Part shown: piece by piece, positions 27,965 to 36,748 of the stretch
How positions within the stretch are numbered: the stretch's first letter is position 1
Layout: every line of letters starts with the position of its first letter
Source: Pseudomonadota bacterium
GTDB lineage: Bacteria > Pseudomonadota > Alphaproteobacteria > Rhodobacterales > Rhodobacteraceae
DNA: 56,094 bases
Direction: 5' to 3'
NCBI GenBank assembly: GCA_963205075.1
Contig: CAUJIU010000048.1
Location: 1-56,094 of the forward strand
Notes under the pieces: generated by a model
What the model saw: the letters and a program-made list of their open reading frames with translations, nothing else
What the model was told of the DNA's origin: nothing
Databases searched by the model: none
Translations under genes and position numbers: made by a program

Positions 27965-28387
27965 ATGAAATTTGTTCCCATGATTCTGGCTGCAACCCTG
28001 TTCGCGGGCGCGGCCCAGGCCGACGAGATCGTCGTCCACATGCTCAACCGCAGCGATGCCGGCGCGATGGTGTTCGAGCCCGACTTCATCGTTGCCAATA
28101 TCGGTGACACCGTGCGCTTCGTCCCCACCGACCGCAGCCACAACGCCGAAACCATCGAGGGCTTCCTTCCCGAGGGCGTCGAGATGGTTCTGGGCGCGAT
28201 GAACGAGGAAATGGTGCTCGAAATCACCGCCGAAGGGCTTTACGGCATCCGCTGCAAGCCGCATTTCGGTATGGGAATGGTGGCGCTGATCTCGGTCGGC
28301 GAGCCGACCAACCTTGAAGCCATCGAAGACGTCAGCCTGCCGCGCAAGGCGCAGGAGCATTTCGACGCGCTTCTGGCTGAACTCTGA
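27965..28387 (+). CDS. pseudoazurin, periplasmic type 1 copper electron carrier
   Basis: A 140-residue blue copper protein. The signal peptide is cleaved after AQA at residue 19, so the precursor ligands His59, Cys97, His100 and Met105 (motif CKPHFGMGM) become 40, 78, 81 and 86 in the mature protein, the classical pseudoazurin numbering. Pseudoazurin shuttles electrons from the bc1 complex to copper nitrite reductase and NosZ. The position beside nos, under a hybrid FNR/Nnr box, fits donation to NosZ here. Start is the ATG at 27965, preceded by GAAAGGAAAG as ribosome site. No nirK is in the window. Confidence 0.96.
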   Translation: MKFVPMILAATLFAGAAQADEIVVHMLNRSDAGAMVFEPDFIVANIGDTVRFVPTDRSHNAETIEGFLPEGVEMVLGAMNEEMVLEITAEGLYGIRCKPHFGMGMVALISVGEPTNLEAIEDVSLPRKAQEHFDALLAEL

Positions 28388-28398
28388 GAACAGCTGAT

Positions 28399-28454
28399 CC
28401 GGGCTGGCGCTGACGGCGCCGGCCCGGTCATGCCCAGGGCGCCTTCGGGGCGCC
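28399..28454. terminator. two hairpins after pseudoazurin, candidate terminator or processing region
   Basis: 28399-28427 forms a long GC-rich stem with one mismatch (CCGGGC...GCCCGG arms). 28437-28454 forms GGCGCC-TTCG-GGGCGCC with a UUCG-type tetraloop. No T-run follows either, so intrinsic termination is uncertain; they may stabilise the pseudoazurin transcript instead. Confidence 0.4.
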
Positions 28455-28513
28455 ACTGGCCGCCGCCCATTGGCGCGGCCGCAGAATTCCATTTGCCAGA
28501 CAAGGCGCTACCC

Positions 28514-28981
28514 ATGACCCAGACATCGCTGCCCGCCGACGCCGCGGACCTGACCCGGCACATCGAATCCCGCTACCACGCCCGGCACCGCGAACAGCTG
28601 CCCCGCCTGATGGCGCTGGCAGAGCGGGTCGAGTCGGTCCATGCGGATCACCAGGACGCGCCCTTCGGGCTGGCCGGCCTGCTGGGGCGCATCCAGGGCG
28701 ACATGGAAATCCACATGAAGAAAGAGGAGCTGATCCTGTTTCCGGCCATCCGCCGGGGCGGAATGCCGGGGATCGAGCACCCGATCGCGGTGATGCGGGC
28801 CGATCATGCCGGCCATGACGACGACATCGCCGACCTGCGCAGGATCACCGGCGGGCCGGCCCTGCCCGAACATGCCTGCAACAGCTGGACAGCCCTCTAT
28901 ACTGAGCTTACCGAGTTCATCGACGACCTCACCGAACACATGCGGATCGAAAATGACATCCTGTTCCCGCAATTCGAATGA
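28514..28981 (+). CDS. hemerythrin-domain protein, RIC/YtfE-like di-iron
   Basis: A 155-residue helical hemerythrin-like protein from the ATG at 28514. Di-iron ligand candidates are His22 or His25, His43 or His46, His67 with Glu71 (HMKKE), His98, and His142 with Glu146 (HMRIE). This is the His/Glu pattern of YtfE/RIC-type proteins that repair iron-sulfur clusters damaged by NO. It lacks the N-terminal cysteine-containing domain of full-length ScdA/YtfE (about 220 residues), so it is a short form. Position between pseudoazurin and nnrS suggests a role in nitrosative stress during denitrification. Exact function is inferred. Confidence 0.82.
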   Translation: MTQTSLPADAADLTRHIESRYHARHREQLPRLMALAERVESVHADHQDAPFGLAGLLGRIQGDMEIHMKKEELILFPAIRRGGMPGIEHPIAVMRADHAGHDDDIADLRRITGGPALPEHACNSWTALYTELTEFIDDLTEHMRIENDILFPQFE

Positions 28982-28985
28982 GCCG

Positions 28986-29684
28986 GTGAACGAGACGCCG
29001 GACACCGAGGGGCGCTACGCCTCGCCGCCCTGCATGGCGCAGGAGATCGCGCCCGACTACTTTGACCCGCTGGGCGTGGATCCCGAGCAGGCCCGCGACG
29101 TGGCCCGCTGGCGCAAGGCCGAGCGGACGCGCCTGCTCGACGCGCGCCGCGAGCTTGGCGTGGAGACGCTGCGCGCGTCCGGCACCGCGCTGATCGGGCA
29201 TCTGATGGACTTTCTCGAGCCGCGGATCGCCGCCTCGCAGGTCCGCCTGGTCTCGGCCTACTGGCCGATCAAGTCCGAGCCCGACCTGCGCCCGCTTCTG
29301 GACATGCTGATCGAACGGGGCATCGATGTCTGCCTGCCGCTGGTCGAAACCCTCAAGGCGCCGCTGGTCTTCCGCCGCTGGACCCGCGACACCAAGATGG
29401 TGCGCGGGCACTGGAACATCCCCGTCCCGTCACCTGACGCCCCGGTCTGCCAGCCCGATCTGATGCTTTCGCCGCTGGTGGGCTGGGACAAGGCGGGCTA
29501 CCGGCTTGGCTATGGCGGCGGCTATTTCGACCGCACGCTGGAGGCCGCCGCCGCGTCCCGGCCCTTCGTGATCGGCGTCGGCCTGCAATCGGCAGAACTG
29601 CCGACGATCTTTCCGCAACCGCATGACATCGGCATGGACGCGATCGTCACCGAGGCGGGTCTGCAAGGCACCTGGAGCAAGTAA
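28986..29684 (+). CDS. 5-formyltetrahydrofolate cyclo-ligase family protein
   Basis: A 232-residue protein from GTG 28986, 4 bp after the hemerythrin gene; an ATG at 29034 would shorten it by 16 residues. The C-terminal signature LGYGGGYFDRTLE is the substrate and Mg-ATP site of the cyclo-ligase family, which converts 5-formyl-THF to 5,10-methenyl-THF. Other family blocks are ARWRKAERTRLLDARRELG (N-terminal basic region), SAYWPIKSEPDLRPLL and VCLPLVETLKAPLVFRRW. A one-base overlap of its TAA with the nnrS ATG makes it part of the nitrosative-stress operon, an unusual place for a folate salvage gene. It may have been recruited for a related role. Confidence 0.85.
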   Translation: MNETPDTEGRYASPPCMAQEIAPDYFDPLGVDPEQARDVARWRKAERTRLLDARRELGVETLRASGTALIGHLMDFLEPRIAASQVRLVSAYWPIKSEPDLRPLLDMLIERGIDVCLPLVETLKAPLVFRRWTRDTKMVRGHWNIPVPSPDAPVCQPDLMLSPLVGWDKAGYRLGYGGGYFDRTLEAAAASRPFVIGVGLQSAELPTIFPQPHDIGMDAIVTEAGLQGTWSK

Positions 29685-30889
29685 TGGCCACCACCAACGA
29701 ACAGATGCGCGCCTGGACGGGCCCGGCGATCTTTGGCTACGGCTTCCGGCCGTTCTTCTTCAGCGCCGGTCTCTGGGCGGCGCTGGCCATGGTGCTCTGG
29801 ATCCCGATGCTGAGCGGGCACCTGCTGCTGCCGACCGCCTTCGACCCGGTGTCGTGGCATGCCCATGAATTCCTGTTCGGCTACATCTCGGCGGTGATCG
29901 CCGGGTTCCTGTTCACGGCGGTTCCGAACTGGACCGGGCGGCTGCCCATTGTCGGCTGGCCGCTGGCGACGCTCTGGTCGGTCTGGCTGGCGGGGCGGAT
30001 CGCCGTGGCGTTCTCGGCCCTGCTGCCGCCGCTTCTGGTCGCCATCGTCGACCTGGCGTTCCTGGTGGCCTTCGCCATGACCATCGGCCGCGAGATCGTG
30101 CGCGGGCGCAACTGGCGCAACCTGGTCGTGCTGGTCATGCTCTCGGTCCTCGCCATCGGCAACGCGGTGTTCCACCTCGAGGCCGCAAGTGGCGGTTTCG
30201 CGGCCGAAGGCTACGGCCTGCGGATCGGCCTGGGCGCGGGGATCCTGATGATCTCGGTGATCGGCGGGCGCATCGTGCCGTCCTTTACCCGCAACTGGCT
30301 GGTGCGGCGCGGCCCGGGCCGCCTGCCGGTGCCCCCGACGCAGCGGCTCGACCAGATCGCGGTCGGCGCCATGGTGCTGGCGGTCCTGCTGTGGGTCTCG
30401 CTGCCCGGCGCGGCGCTGACCGGCGGCGTCCTCATGCTGGTCGGCCTCCTGCATCTGGTCCGGCTGGCCCGCTGGGCCGGCGAGCGCACGGCCGCCGAAC
30501 CGCTGGTTCTGGTGCTGCATGTGGGCTACCTGTTCGTGCCGCTTGGCGCCCTGGCGCTGGGTCTGGCGATCCTGATGCCCGAGGCTATCGCGCCGGCCGC
30601 CGTCCAGCACCTCTGGATGGCGGGCGCGCTCGGCCTGATGACGCTGGCGGTCATGACGCGGGCGACGCTGGGGCATACCGGGCAGCCGCTGACGGCCGGA
30701 CTGGCGATCTCGTCGGTCTACGTCGCCGTGGTGGTCGCGGTCCTTGCCCGCCTGGCCGCCGGCGTCTGGCCCGGCCAGTCGACGCTGCTGTACATGATTG
30801 CGGGCACCGCCTGGATCGGCGCCTTCGGCGGCTACGTGCTGATCTTCGGGCCCAGGCTGCTAACGGTGCCGGCGGCGCGGCGCCTCTGA
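29684..30889 (+). CDS. nnrS: NnrS family membrane protein
   Basis: A 401-residue polytopic inner-membrane protein with about twelve hydrophobic helices. Family-typical segments include the N-terminal FGYGFRPFFFSAGLWAALA, the HAHEFLFGYISAVIAGFLF motif with paired histidines, FTAVPNWTGR, and MTLAVMTRATLGHTG. NnrS is a haem- and copper-containing membrane protein that protects cells against NO-derived stress in denitrifiers and is normally under NnrR/Dnr control. The start codon shares a base with the preceding stop. The last 30 bases overlap the convergent FNR-type gene. Confidence 0.92.
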   Translation: MATTNEQMRAWTGPAIFGYGFRPFFFSAGLWAALAMVLWIPMLSGHLLLPTAFDPVSWHAHEFLFGYISAVIAGFLFTAVPNWTGRLPIVGWPLATLWSVWLAGRIAVAFSALLPPLLVAIVDLAFLVAFAMTIGREIVRGRNWRNLVVLVMLSVLAIGNAVFHLEAASGGFAAEGYGLRIGLGAGILMISVIGGRIVPSFTRNWLVRRGPGRLPVPPTQRLDQIAVGAMVLAVLLWVSLPGAALTGGVLMLVGLLHLVRLARWAGERTAAEPLVLVLHVGYLFVPLGALALGLAILMPEAIAPAAVQHLWMAGALGLMTLAVMTRATLGHTGQPLTAGLAISSVYVAVVVAVLARLAAGVWPGQSTLLYMIAGTAWIGAFGGYVLIFGPRLLTVPAARRL

Positions 30890-31648
30890 CCGCAGCGGCA
30901 CCCCGGCGGCATCGGCGTTCGGGATGCCGGCGCTTTCAGCGCGCAGCCGGTCGACCGCGTCGATCTCGACCCAGCGGCCCGATACCCGCAGCACCCCGTC
31001 ATCCTGCAACCTTCGGAACAGCCGCGACACCGTCTCGGGCTCGACCCCCAGTGACGCGGCCAGGTCGCGCCGGGTCAGCGGCAGCCTGATCCGGCGTGGC
31101 CCGGTGCTTTCGGGATCCAGCCCCTCGGCAAGTTGCACGATCAGTTCCGCCAGCCGCCGGCGATTGTCCGATTTCACGCTCATGCGCTGCCAGTCGCGCG
31201 CGCGCGCCAGTTCTTCGGCGCAGCGGCGCGCGATCCGGTCCAGCGTCTGCGGAGTTCCGCCGACAATCTGGCGCGCCTCGCGCCGCGCCACCATGCACAC
31301 CCGCGAGGGCATCAGTGCCGTGGCCTCGGTCTGGTGGATATCGTCGGCCAGAAACGACCGGAAGCCGAGAATGTCACCGGGATAGACCAGCCGCACGAAA
31401 GAGGTGGCCCCATCCTGCCGGTAACTGCGCAGCGCCATCAGCCCGCGCGACAGGCAGTAGACCGCCTCTGTCGGCTGGCCTTGCGCAAACAGCACCTCGC
31501 CCTCGTCCAGCCCCTGCCGCACGAAACTGCGGGTCAGCACATCGCGCAGCCCGGCCGCCACCGGCCGCCAGACACTCAGGGCGCCAAAGCGGCACCCGGC
31601 GCAGGGATGCGCGGGGGCAGGGTCTCGGGTTTTCGGTCCATCGGACAT
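30860..31648 (-). CDS. FNR-type Crp-family regulator with an incomplete cysteine set
   Basis: A 262-residue regulator starting MSDGPKTRDP at 31648. The C-terminal recognition helix GVEPETVSRLFRRL has the ExxSR pattern of FNR, which reads TTGAT/TTGAC half-sites. N-terminal cysteines Cys16 and Cys19 (HPCAGC) align with E. coli FNR Cys20 and Cys23, and Cys118 aligns with Cys122. The position of Cys29 is a serine (Ser25), so only three of four cluster ligands are obvious; Cys65 is the only other cysteine I noticed. Oxygen sensing may therefore be altered or use another ligand. It is divergent from the P450-alkB pair, with a perfect FNR palindrome between them, and convergent with nnrS (30-base overlap). 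Confidence 0.85.
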   Translation of the reverse strand: MSDGPKTRDPAPAHPCAGCRFGALSVWRPVAAGLRDVLTRSFVRQGLDEGEVLFAQGQPTEAVYCLSRGLMALRSYRQDGATSFVRLVYPGDILGFRSFLADDIHQTEATALMPSRVCMVARREARQIVGGTPQTLDRIARRCAEELARARDWQRMSVKSDNRRRLAELIVQLAEGLDPESTGPRRIRLPLTRRDLAASLGVEPETVSRLFRRLQDDGVLRVSGRWVEIDAVDRLRAESAGIPNADAAGVPLRSEAPRRRHR

Positions 31649-31723
31649 GACAGCGGGTTGGTCCAGCAAGTGCCGCGCGGGGCGGCGACGGCACGGGTTG
31701 CATGACAATAAGAGCGGGCAGAA

Positions 31724-31737
31724 TTGACGATTGTCAA
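31724..31737. promoter_or_regulatory. perfect FNR-type palindrome before the P450-alkB pair
   Basis: TTGACgattGTCAA is a perfect inverted repeat with FNR/Nnr geometry (two 5-bp half-sites, 4-bp spacer). Its centre lies 59.5 bp before the P450 start, the same spacing as the nosR and pseudoazurin boxes, and 82 bp before the divergent FNR-like gene. Activation versus repression cannot be decided from sequence. Confidence 0.75.
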
Positions 31738-31789
31738 TTACGGCCCGCCCGGTCGCTGGCACGGTGGCCCGCACAGGACGGGAGAGTCA

Positions 31790-33286
31790 ATGTCATCCGA
31801 TTACAGCGCGGACCCTTTGGGATATTCCGCAGAACCTCCCGCCACTGTTGCCAATCCTGCCCCGACCGCGCGTGTCTGCCCCTTTCACGACACGCCGCCG
31901 ATGCCGCAGGCGCGGCAGGGCAAGGTCTCGGTCTGGCAGTATTTCCGGCTGTTCCGGCGCGACATCCTGTCAGCCCAGCCCAGGCACCTGTTCCGCGCCT
32001 GGATGGCCGAGTTCCGCACCATCTTCTTTCGCTCCTACCTGTGCAACGACCCCGAGCTGGTCGACCGGGTGCTGAGCGCGCCGATCTCGGAGTTTCCCAA
32101 ATCCGAGCGGATCCGCGTCGGGCTCAAGCCGCTGCTGGGCGAGTCGATCTTCATTTCCAACGGGCCACTGTGGGAGCATCAGCGCCGCATCATCGATCCG
32201 GCCTTCGAGGGCGGCCGCATCAAGACCACCTTCTCGGCCATGTGGGACGCGGGCGTCGCGGCCACCGAGCGGCTGGCGGCGCTCGCTGACGGGCGCCCGG
32301 TCGAGATCGAGGCCCAGACCAGCCATGTCGCCATGGACGTGATCGTGCGCACCCTGTTCTCGATGCCGGTCGAGCAGCCCATCGCCGCCGCCGCCTTCGC
32401 CGAGTTCCGCGACCACCAGACCGCCCAGCCGGTAGCCAACCTGACCGCGATCCTGCCCTGGCCGAAATGGATGCCGCGCTACCATTCCCGCCAGACCCGC
32501 CGCACCGCGCAGCGCATCCGCGGGCTGATCACCCAGCTTGTCGAGGCGCGGGCGGTCCTGATCGCCACCGGCAAGGCGCCCGACGACGTGGCGACCAAGA
32601 TCATGACCACCGCCGACCCCGAGACCGGCGAGCGCTTCGACCTGACGGAAATGGTCGATCAGGTGGCGATCTTCTTTCTGGCCGGACACGAGACCTCGGC
32701 CGCCGCGCTGGCCTGGTCGCTCTACCTGCTGGCCCGCAATCCCGACTGGCAGGAGCAGGTCGCTGCCGAAGCCCAGGCCGCCATCGACCCCGACAAGATC
32801 TATTTCTCGGTGCTCTCCAAGCTGCGCCGGTCGCGGTCGGTGTTCCGCGAGGCGATGCGGCTCTATCCGCCGGTGCCGATGCTGGTGCGCGAGACCACCT
32901 GCCCGCAGAACTTCCGTGGCCGCGAGGTGCCCAAGGGCTCGCAGGTCATCCTGTCGGCCTGGCACCTGCACCGGCACGAGCGGCTCTGGGACGAGCCGCA
33001 TCAGTTCAACCCGGCGCGCTGGGATACGCCCAATGGCCGCGACGGATTGCGCCGCGCCTTCATCCCCTTCTCGGCCGGGCCGCGCGTCTGCCCCGGCTCT
33101 GCCTTCGCCATGGCGGAGGGGACGCTGATCCTCGCGCTTCTGGTGCGTGCCTTCCGCTTCGACCTCGTGCCCGACCGGGTGCCGGTGCCGCAGGCGCACC
33201 TGACCCTGCGCGCCCGCGACGGCATCCATCTGCGCCTGACCCCGCGCAGCCCCACTCCTTCCAAACCACCGGAGACCACCCAATGA
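31790..33286 (+). CDS. cytochrome P450 monooxygenase
   Basis: A 498-residue P450 with all core motifs: C-helix WEHQR at 128-132, I-helix AGHETS at 298-303, ExxR at Glu354-Arg357 and the haem loop FSAGPRVCPG at 427-436 with thiolate Cys434. The N-terminus is a polar 45-residue extension without a membrane anchor, so it is probably soluble. No ferredoxin or reductase gene is adjacent, so electrons must come from elsewhere. Start is the ATG at 31790. The stop overlaps the alkB start (ATGA), coupling translation of two oxygen-dependent hydroxylases. Fatty acid, alkane or terpenoid hydroxylation is plausible; the substrate is not determined. Confidence 0.93.
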   Translation: MSSDYSADPLGYSAEPPATVANPAPTARVCPFHDTPPMPQARQGKVSVWQYFRLFRRDILSAQPRHLFRAWMAEFRTIFFRSYLCNDPELVDRVLSAPISEFPKSERIRVGLKPLLGESIFISNGPLWEHQRRIIDPAFEGGRIKTTFSAMWDAGVAATERLAALADGRPVEIEAQTSHVAMDVIVRTLFSMPVEQPIAAAAFAEFRDHQTAQPVANLTAILPWPKWMPRYHSRQTRRTAQRIRGLITQLVEARAVLIATGKAPDDVATKIMTTADPETGERFDLTEMVDQVAIFFLAGHETSAAALAWSLYLLARNPDWQEQVAAEAQAAIDPDKIYFSVLSKLRRSRSVFREAMRLYPPVPMLVRETTCPQNFRGREVPKGSQVILSAWHLHRHERLWDEPHQFNPARWDTPNGRDGLRRAFIPFSAGPRVCPGSAFAMAEGTLILALLVRAFRFDLVPDRVPVPQAHLTLRARDGIHLRLTPRSPTPSKPPETTQ

Positions 33287-34452
33287 CCGCAAACCCCGCC
33301 GCCAGGGCGCAATCGGCAGCGATGCCGCATCCCGCGCCGCTGCGCGCCTGGCCCTACTGGCTGTCGATCACCTTCGTGCCGCTGGTGATATTCGCCCTGG
33401 CCAAGGGCGGCTGGAGCATCGCGCTGATCCCGGCCTATGGCTGGGCGCTGATGCCGCTGATCGACCTGTTCGTGGGCAAGAACCTCGGCAATGCCGACAC
33501 CCAGACCCCCGACGAAAGCCTGTTCTGGTTCCGGCTCCTGACCTGGATCTGGTTTCCCATCGAGTTCTGCCTGGTCTTCGGGGCGATCTGGGTCATCACC
33601 CAGGTCGGCGGCTATACCACGGTCGAGAAACTGGCGCTGATGTTCGGTATCGGCGTGACCACCGGCACCGTCGGCATCGTCTATGCGCATGAGCTGTTTC
33701 ACAAATCCAACTTCTGGGAGCGCAATCTCGGCGATCTGCTGATGGCGATGGTGCTTTACGGACATTTCCGCACCGAGCACCTGCTGGTTCATCATCCCTG
33801 GGTCGGCACCGGGCGCGATACCGTGACGGCGCGCTACAACGAAGGTTTCCTGCGCTTCTTCCCCCGGGTGCTCTGGCAGGGCCCGCATTCGGCCTGGCGG
33901 GCCGAGCGCGCGATGCTGGCGCGGGCCGGGCGCGGCCCGCTGCACCCGTCCAACCCGGTCTGGAAATACCTGATACTGGCGGCGATCCTGCTTGGCCTTG
34001 CCTATGCGATCGGCGGCTGGGTCGGCGTCGGGCTCTTTGCCTTCCAGGCCATCGTCGCGGTCTGGCAGCTGGAGCTGACCAACTATGTCGAGCATTACGG
34101 CCTGACCCGCCGCCACCTGGGCGAGGGGCGCTATGAGCCGGTGGCGGCACATCACTCCTGGGATTCCGCGCATATGGTCTCGGGCGCGCTGTTGCTGAAC
34201 CTGCAGCGCCACGCCGACCATCACCTGCACCCGATGCGCCGCTATCCGCTGTTGCAGATCTACGCGCCCGACCGGGTGCCGCAGCTTCCCACCGGCTACC
34301 CGCCGCTGACCGCTTTGGCGATGGTGCCGCCGGTCTGGCGGCGGCTGTTCAACCGCCGGGTCCGCGACTGGCGGCGGCAATATTACCCCGACATCACCGA
34401 CTGGGCCGAGTACAAGACCCTCTCGCACCCGCTGCCGCGCGGTGCCGGCTGA
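33283..34452 (+). CDS. alkB: AlkB-type membrane alkane/fatty-acyl hydroxylase
   Basis: A 389-residue integral membrane di-iron monooxygenase. Histidine boxes are HELFH at 136-140, EHLLVHH at 165-171, and LQRHADHHLHP at 307-317, with NYVEHYGL at 267-274. These are the AlkB ligand set. The second box lacks the usual EHxxGHH glycine (Val instead). Around six hydrophobic helices flank the boxes. AlkB hydroxylates alkane termini using rubredoxin; no rubredoxin gene follows. The start at 33283 overlaps the P450 stop. The variation means an alkane substrate is likely but not certain. Confidence 0.88.
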   Translation: MTANPAARAQSAAMPHPAPLRAWPYWLSITFVPLVIFALAKGGWSIALIPAYGWALMPLIDLFVGKNLGNADTQTPDESLFWFRLLTWIWFPIEFCLVFGAIWVITQVGGYTTVEKLALMFGIGVTTGTVGIVYAHELFHKSNFWERNLGDLLMAMVLYGHFRTEHLLVHHPWVGTGRDTVTARYNEGFLRFFPRVLWQGPHSAWRAERAMLARAGRGPLHPSNPVWKYLILAAILLGLAYAIGGWVGVGLFAFQAIVAVWQLELTNYVEHYGLTRRHLGEGRYEPVAAHHSWDSAHMVSGALLLNLQRHADHHLHPMRRYPLLQIYAPDRVPQLPTGYPPLTALAMVPPVWRRLFNRRVRDWRRQYYPDITDWAEYKTLSHPLPRGAG

Positions 34453-34460
34453 GGCAAGAC

Positions 34461-34486
34461 CGGGGCCGCCGGCCATGGCGGCCCCG
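34461..34486. terminator. perfect hairpin between convergent alkB and aldehyde dehydrogenase genes
   Basis: CGGGGCCGCC and GGCGGCCCCG form a perfect 10-bp stem around a 6-base loop, in the 39-bp gap between convergent genes. It has no T-run on either strand but could act bidirectionally. Confidence 0.6.
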
Positions 34487-34491
34487 AGCGT

Positions 34492-35916
34492 TCAGTGCTT
34501 GAGCATGATGTGGCGCGCCACGGTATAGTCTTCCAGCGCATACATCGACATGTCCTTGCCGTAGCCCGAGCTTTTCAGGCCGCCATGCGGCATCTCGTTG
34601 GTCAGCATGAAATGGGTGTTCACCCAGGTGCAGCCATAGCGCAGGCGCGCGGCTGTCGACATGGCGCGGCCCAGGTCCCTGGTCCAGACCGACGATGCCA
34701 GGCCATAGTCGCTGTCATTGGCCCAGGCCACCGCCTGATCGACATCCGAGAACGGCGTCACCGACACCACCGGGCCAAAGACCTCGCGCTGCACGATCTC
34801 GTCCTGCTGGCGGGCCCCGGCGACCACGGTGGGCGCATAGTAAAAGCCGCTCCTGCCGTGGCTCTGGCCGCCGGTCGTGATCTCGACATGCCTGAGATCG
34901 CGCGCTCGCTCGACGAAGCTTGCCACCCGGTCGCGCTGGCGGGCCGAGATCAGCGGCCCGATCTCGTTCTCGGTATCGTCGGCGCGGTCAAAGGCGATGC
35001 CGCTGACCGCCGAGGTCAGGTCCGCCACCAGCCGGTCGTAGGATTTCTGCGCCACGTAGATGCGGCACGCGGCGGTGCAATCCTGCCCGGCATTGTAATA
35101 GCCGAAGGCGCGCAGCCCCTCGACCACCGCGTCCAGATCGGCGTCGTCAAAGACGATGACCGGAGCCTTGCCGCCCAGTTCCAGATGCGTCCGCTTGACC
35201 GATTTCGAGGCCGCCTGCAGCATTTTCTTGCCGGTGGCGACATCGCCGGTCAGCGAGATCATCTCGACCTTGGGGTGATTGACCAGCGCCGTCCCCACCG
35301 TCTCGCCGCGCCCGGCAATGACGCTGATCACGCCCTTGGGAAGTTCCTCGGCCAGTATCCTGGCGCAGGCCAATGCGGTCAGCGGCGTCTGTTCGGAGGG
35401 CTTGAACACCACGGTATTGCCGCCCGCCAGGGCCGGCGCGAGCTTCCATGCCATCATCATCAACGGATAGTTCCAGGGCGCCACCGAGGCCACCACCCCC
35501 ACCGGATCGCGGCGGATCATCGAGGTGTGGCCTTGCAGGTACTCGCCCGCCACCGGCCCGTGCATGTTGCGCACCGCACCGGCGAAAAAGCGGAACGTAT
35601 CGACGATGGCCGGAACCTCGTCGCCGATGGCGGCGTTGATCGGCTTGCCGCAGTTCAGCGCCTCGAGCCGGCCGAAATCCTCGCCCGCCGCCTCGATCCG
35701 GTCAGCGATGCGCAACAGCGCCGCCGCGCGCTCGGCCGGAGTGCTGCGCGACCAGCCGGCAAAGGCCTCGACCGCACCGTTGACCGCGGCATCGACCTGT
35801 TCGACCGACGCTTCGGGCACATCGACAATCTCGCTGCCGTCGCGCGGGTTGAGCACCTTTTCGGCCCGGTCCGCACCGGCGACGAATTCGCCGTTAATCA
35901 GGAGTTTGGTCTGCAT
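34492..35916 (-). CDS. aldehyde dehydrogenase, gamma-aminobutyraldehyde/betaine-aldehyde type
   Basis: A 474-residue NAD-dependent aldehyde dehydrogenase. Active-site residues are Asn149 (PWNYP), Lys172 (FKPSE), Glu246 (LELGGK) and Cys280 (GQDC). The overall sequence and length match PatD/YdcW-type gamma-aminobutyraldehyde dehydrogenase, which completes putrescine degradation to GABA. It is the last gene of an operon whose other four genes resemble YdcS-T-U-V; E. coli has the same order with ydcW at the end. This context supports an aminoaldehyde substrate. Start is the ATG at 35916, 25 bp after the last permease gene. Confidence 0.88.
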   Translation of the reverse strand: MQTKLLINGEFVAGADRAEKVLNPRDGSEIVDVPEASVEQVDAAVNGAVEAFAGWSRSTPAERAAALLRIADRIEAAGEDFGRLEALNCGKPINAAIGDEVPAIVDTFRFFAGAVRNMHGPVAGEYLQGHTSMIRRDPVGVVASVAPWNYPLMMMAWKLAPALAGGNTVVFKPSEQTPLTALACARILAEELPKGVISVIAGRGETVGTALVNHPKVEMISLTGDVATGKKMLQAASKSVKRTHLELGGKAPVIVFDDADLDAVVEGLRAFGYYNAGQDCTAACRIYVAQKSYDRLVADLTSAVSGIAFDRADDTENEIGPLISARQRDRVASFVERARDLRHVEITTGGQSHGRSGFYYAPTVVAGARQQDEIVQREVFGPVVSVTPFSDVDQAVAWANDSDYGLASSVWTRDLGRAMSTAARLRYGCTWVNTHFMLTNEMPHGGLKSSGYGKDMSMYALEDYTVARHIMLKH

Positions 35917-35941
35917 CCTTGCTCTCCTTGGTCAGAATGGG

Positions 35942-36748
35942 TCATTTGCCGCCGCCCGCGGTCTCGCTGCCGCCGCGCGTCAGGTAATAGGCGCCCAGGA
36001 TGGGCAGGAAGGTCACGATCACCACCACCATCGCCACCACGTTGGTCACCGGGCGCTGGCGCGGGCGGACCAGTTCCTCGAGCATCCAGATCGGCAGGGT
36101 CTGCTGCTGGCCGGCGGTAAAGGTGGTGACGATCACCTCGTCGAATGACAGCGCGAAAGCCAGCATCCCCCCCGCCAGCAGCGCCGAGGCGATGTTGGGC
36201 ATCACGATATGGCGCAGGGTCTGGAAACCGTTGGCGCCAAGATCGGCGGAAGCCTCGATCATCGAGCCCGACAGCCTGCGAAACCGCGCCACCGCGTTGT
36301 TGTAGACCACCACCATGCAGAAGGTGGCGTGGCCCAGCACGATGGTCAGCGTCGAAAACGGGATATCGCCCAGGCTGAAGGCCGAGCGCAGCGCGATGCC
36401 GGTGATGATGCCGGGCAAGGCAATGGGCAGGATCACCAGCAGCGACACGGTCTCGCGGCCAAAGAACCGCGCCCGGCTGACCGCGGCGGCGCAGAGCGTG
36501 CCCAGCACCAGCGCCAGGGCGGTCGACAGCGCCGCCACCCGCACCGACAGGCCCAGCGCCGACCAGACATCGGGCCGGTTCCAGGTGACGGCGAACCAGT
36601 CGAGCGTCAGGCCCGGCGGCGGCCATTGATAGGTCCGGTCCTCGGTGGTGAAGGCATAGACGAAGATCAGCAGGATCGGCGCGTGCAGGAAGGCCAGCCC
36701 GGCAAAGGCGGCAATCCGGAGCCCCAGCGGCGCGCGGTCAGAGCGCAT
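35942..36748 (-). CDS. polyamine-type ABC transporter permease (YdcV/PotC-like)
   Basis: A 268-residue inner-membrane permease starting [17 protein letters not shown] at 36748. It has six hydrophobic helices and the EAA-like loop [20 protein letters not shown]. It has the characteristics of the PotC/YdcV group in spermidine/putrescine-class importers. The start lies 11 bases inside the end of the partner permease gene, so the two are translated together. Confidence 0.9.
   Translation of the reverse strand: MRSDRAPLGLRIAAFAGLAFLHAPILLIFVYAFTTEDRTYQWPPPGLTLDWFAVTWNRPDVWSALGLSVRVAALSTALALVLGTLCAAAVSRARFFGRETVSLLVILPIALPGIITGIALRSAFSLGDIPFSTLTIVLGHATFCMVVVYNNAVARFRRLSGSMIEASADLGANGFQTLRHIVMPNIASALLAGGMLAFALSFDEVIVTTFTAGQQQTLPIWMLEELVRPRQRPVTNVVAMVVVIVTFLPILGAYYLTRGGSETAGGGK

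Noticed and set aside
32467-33282. Upstream extension of the alkB frame inside the P450 gene
   Set aside because: The alkB family start (MTANPAARAQ) with an ATGA junction is at 33283; the extension lies in another frame of the P450.
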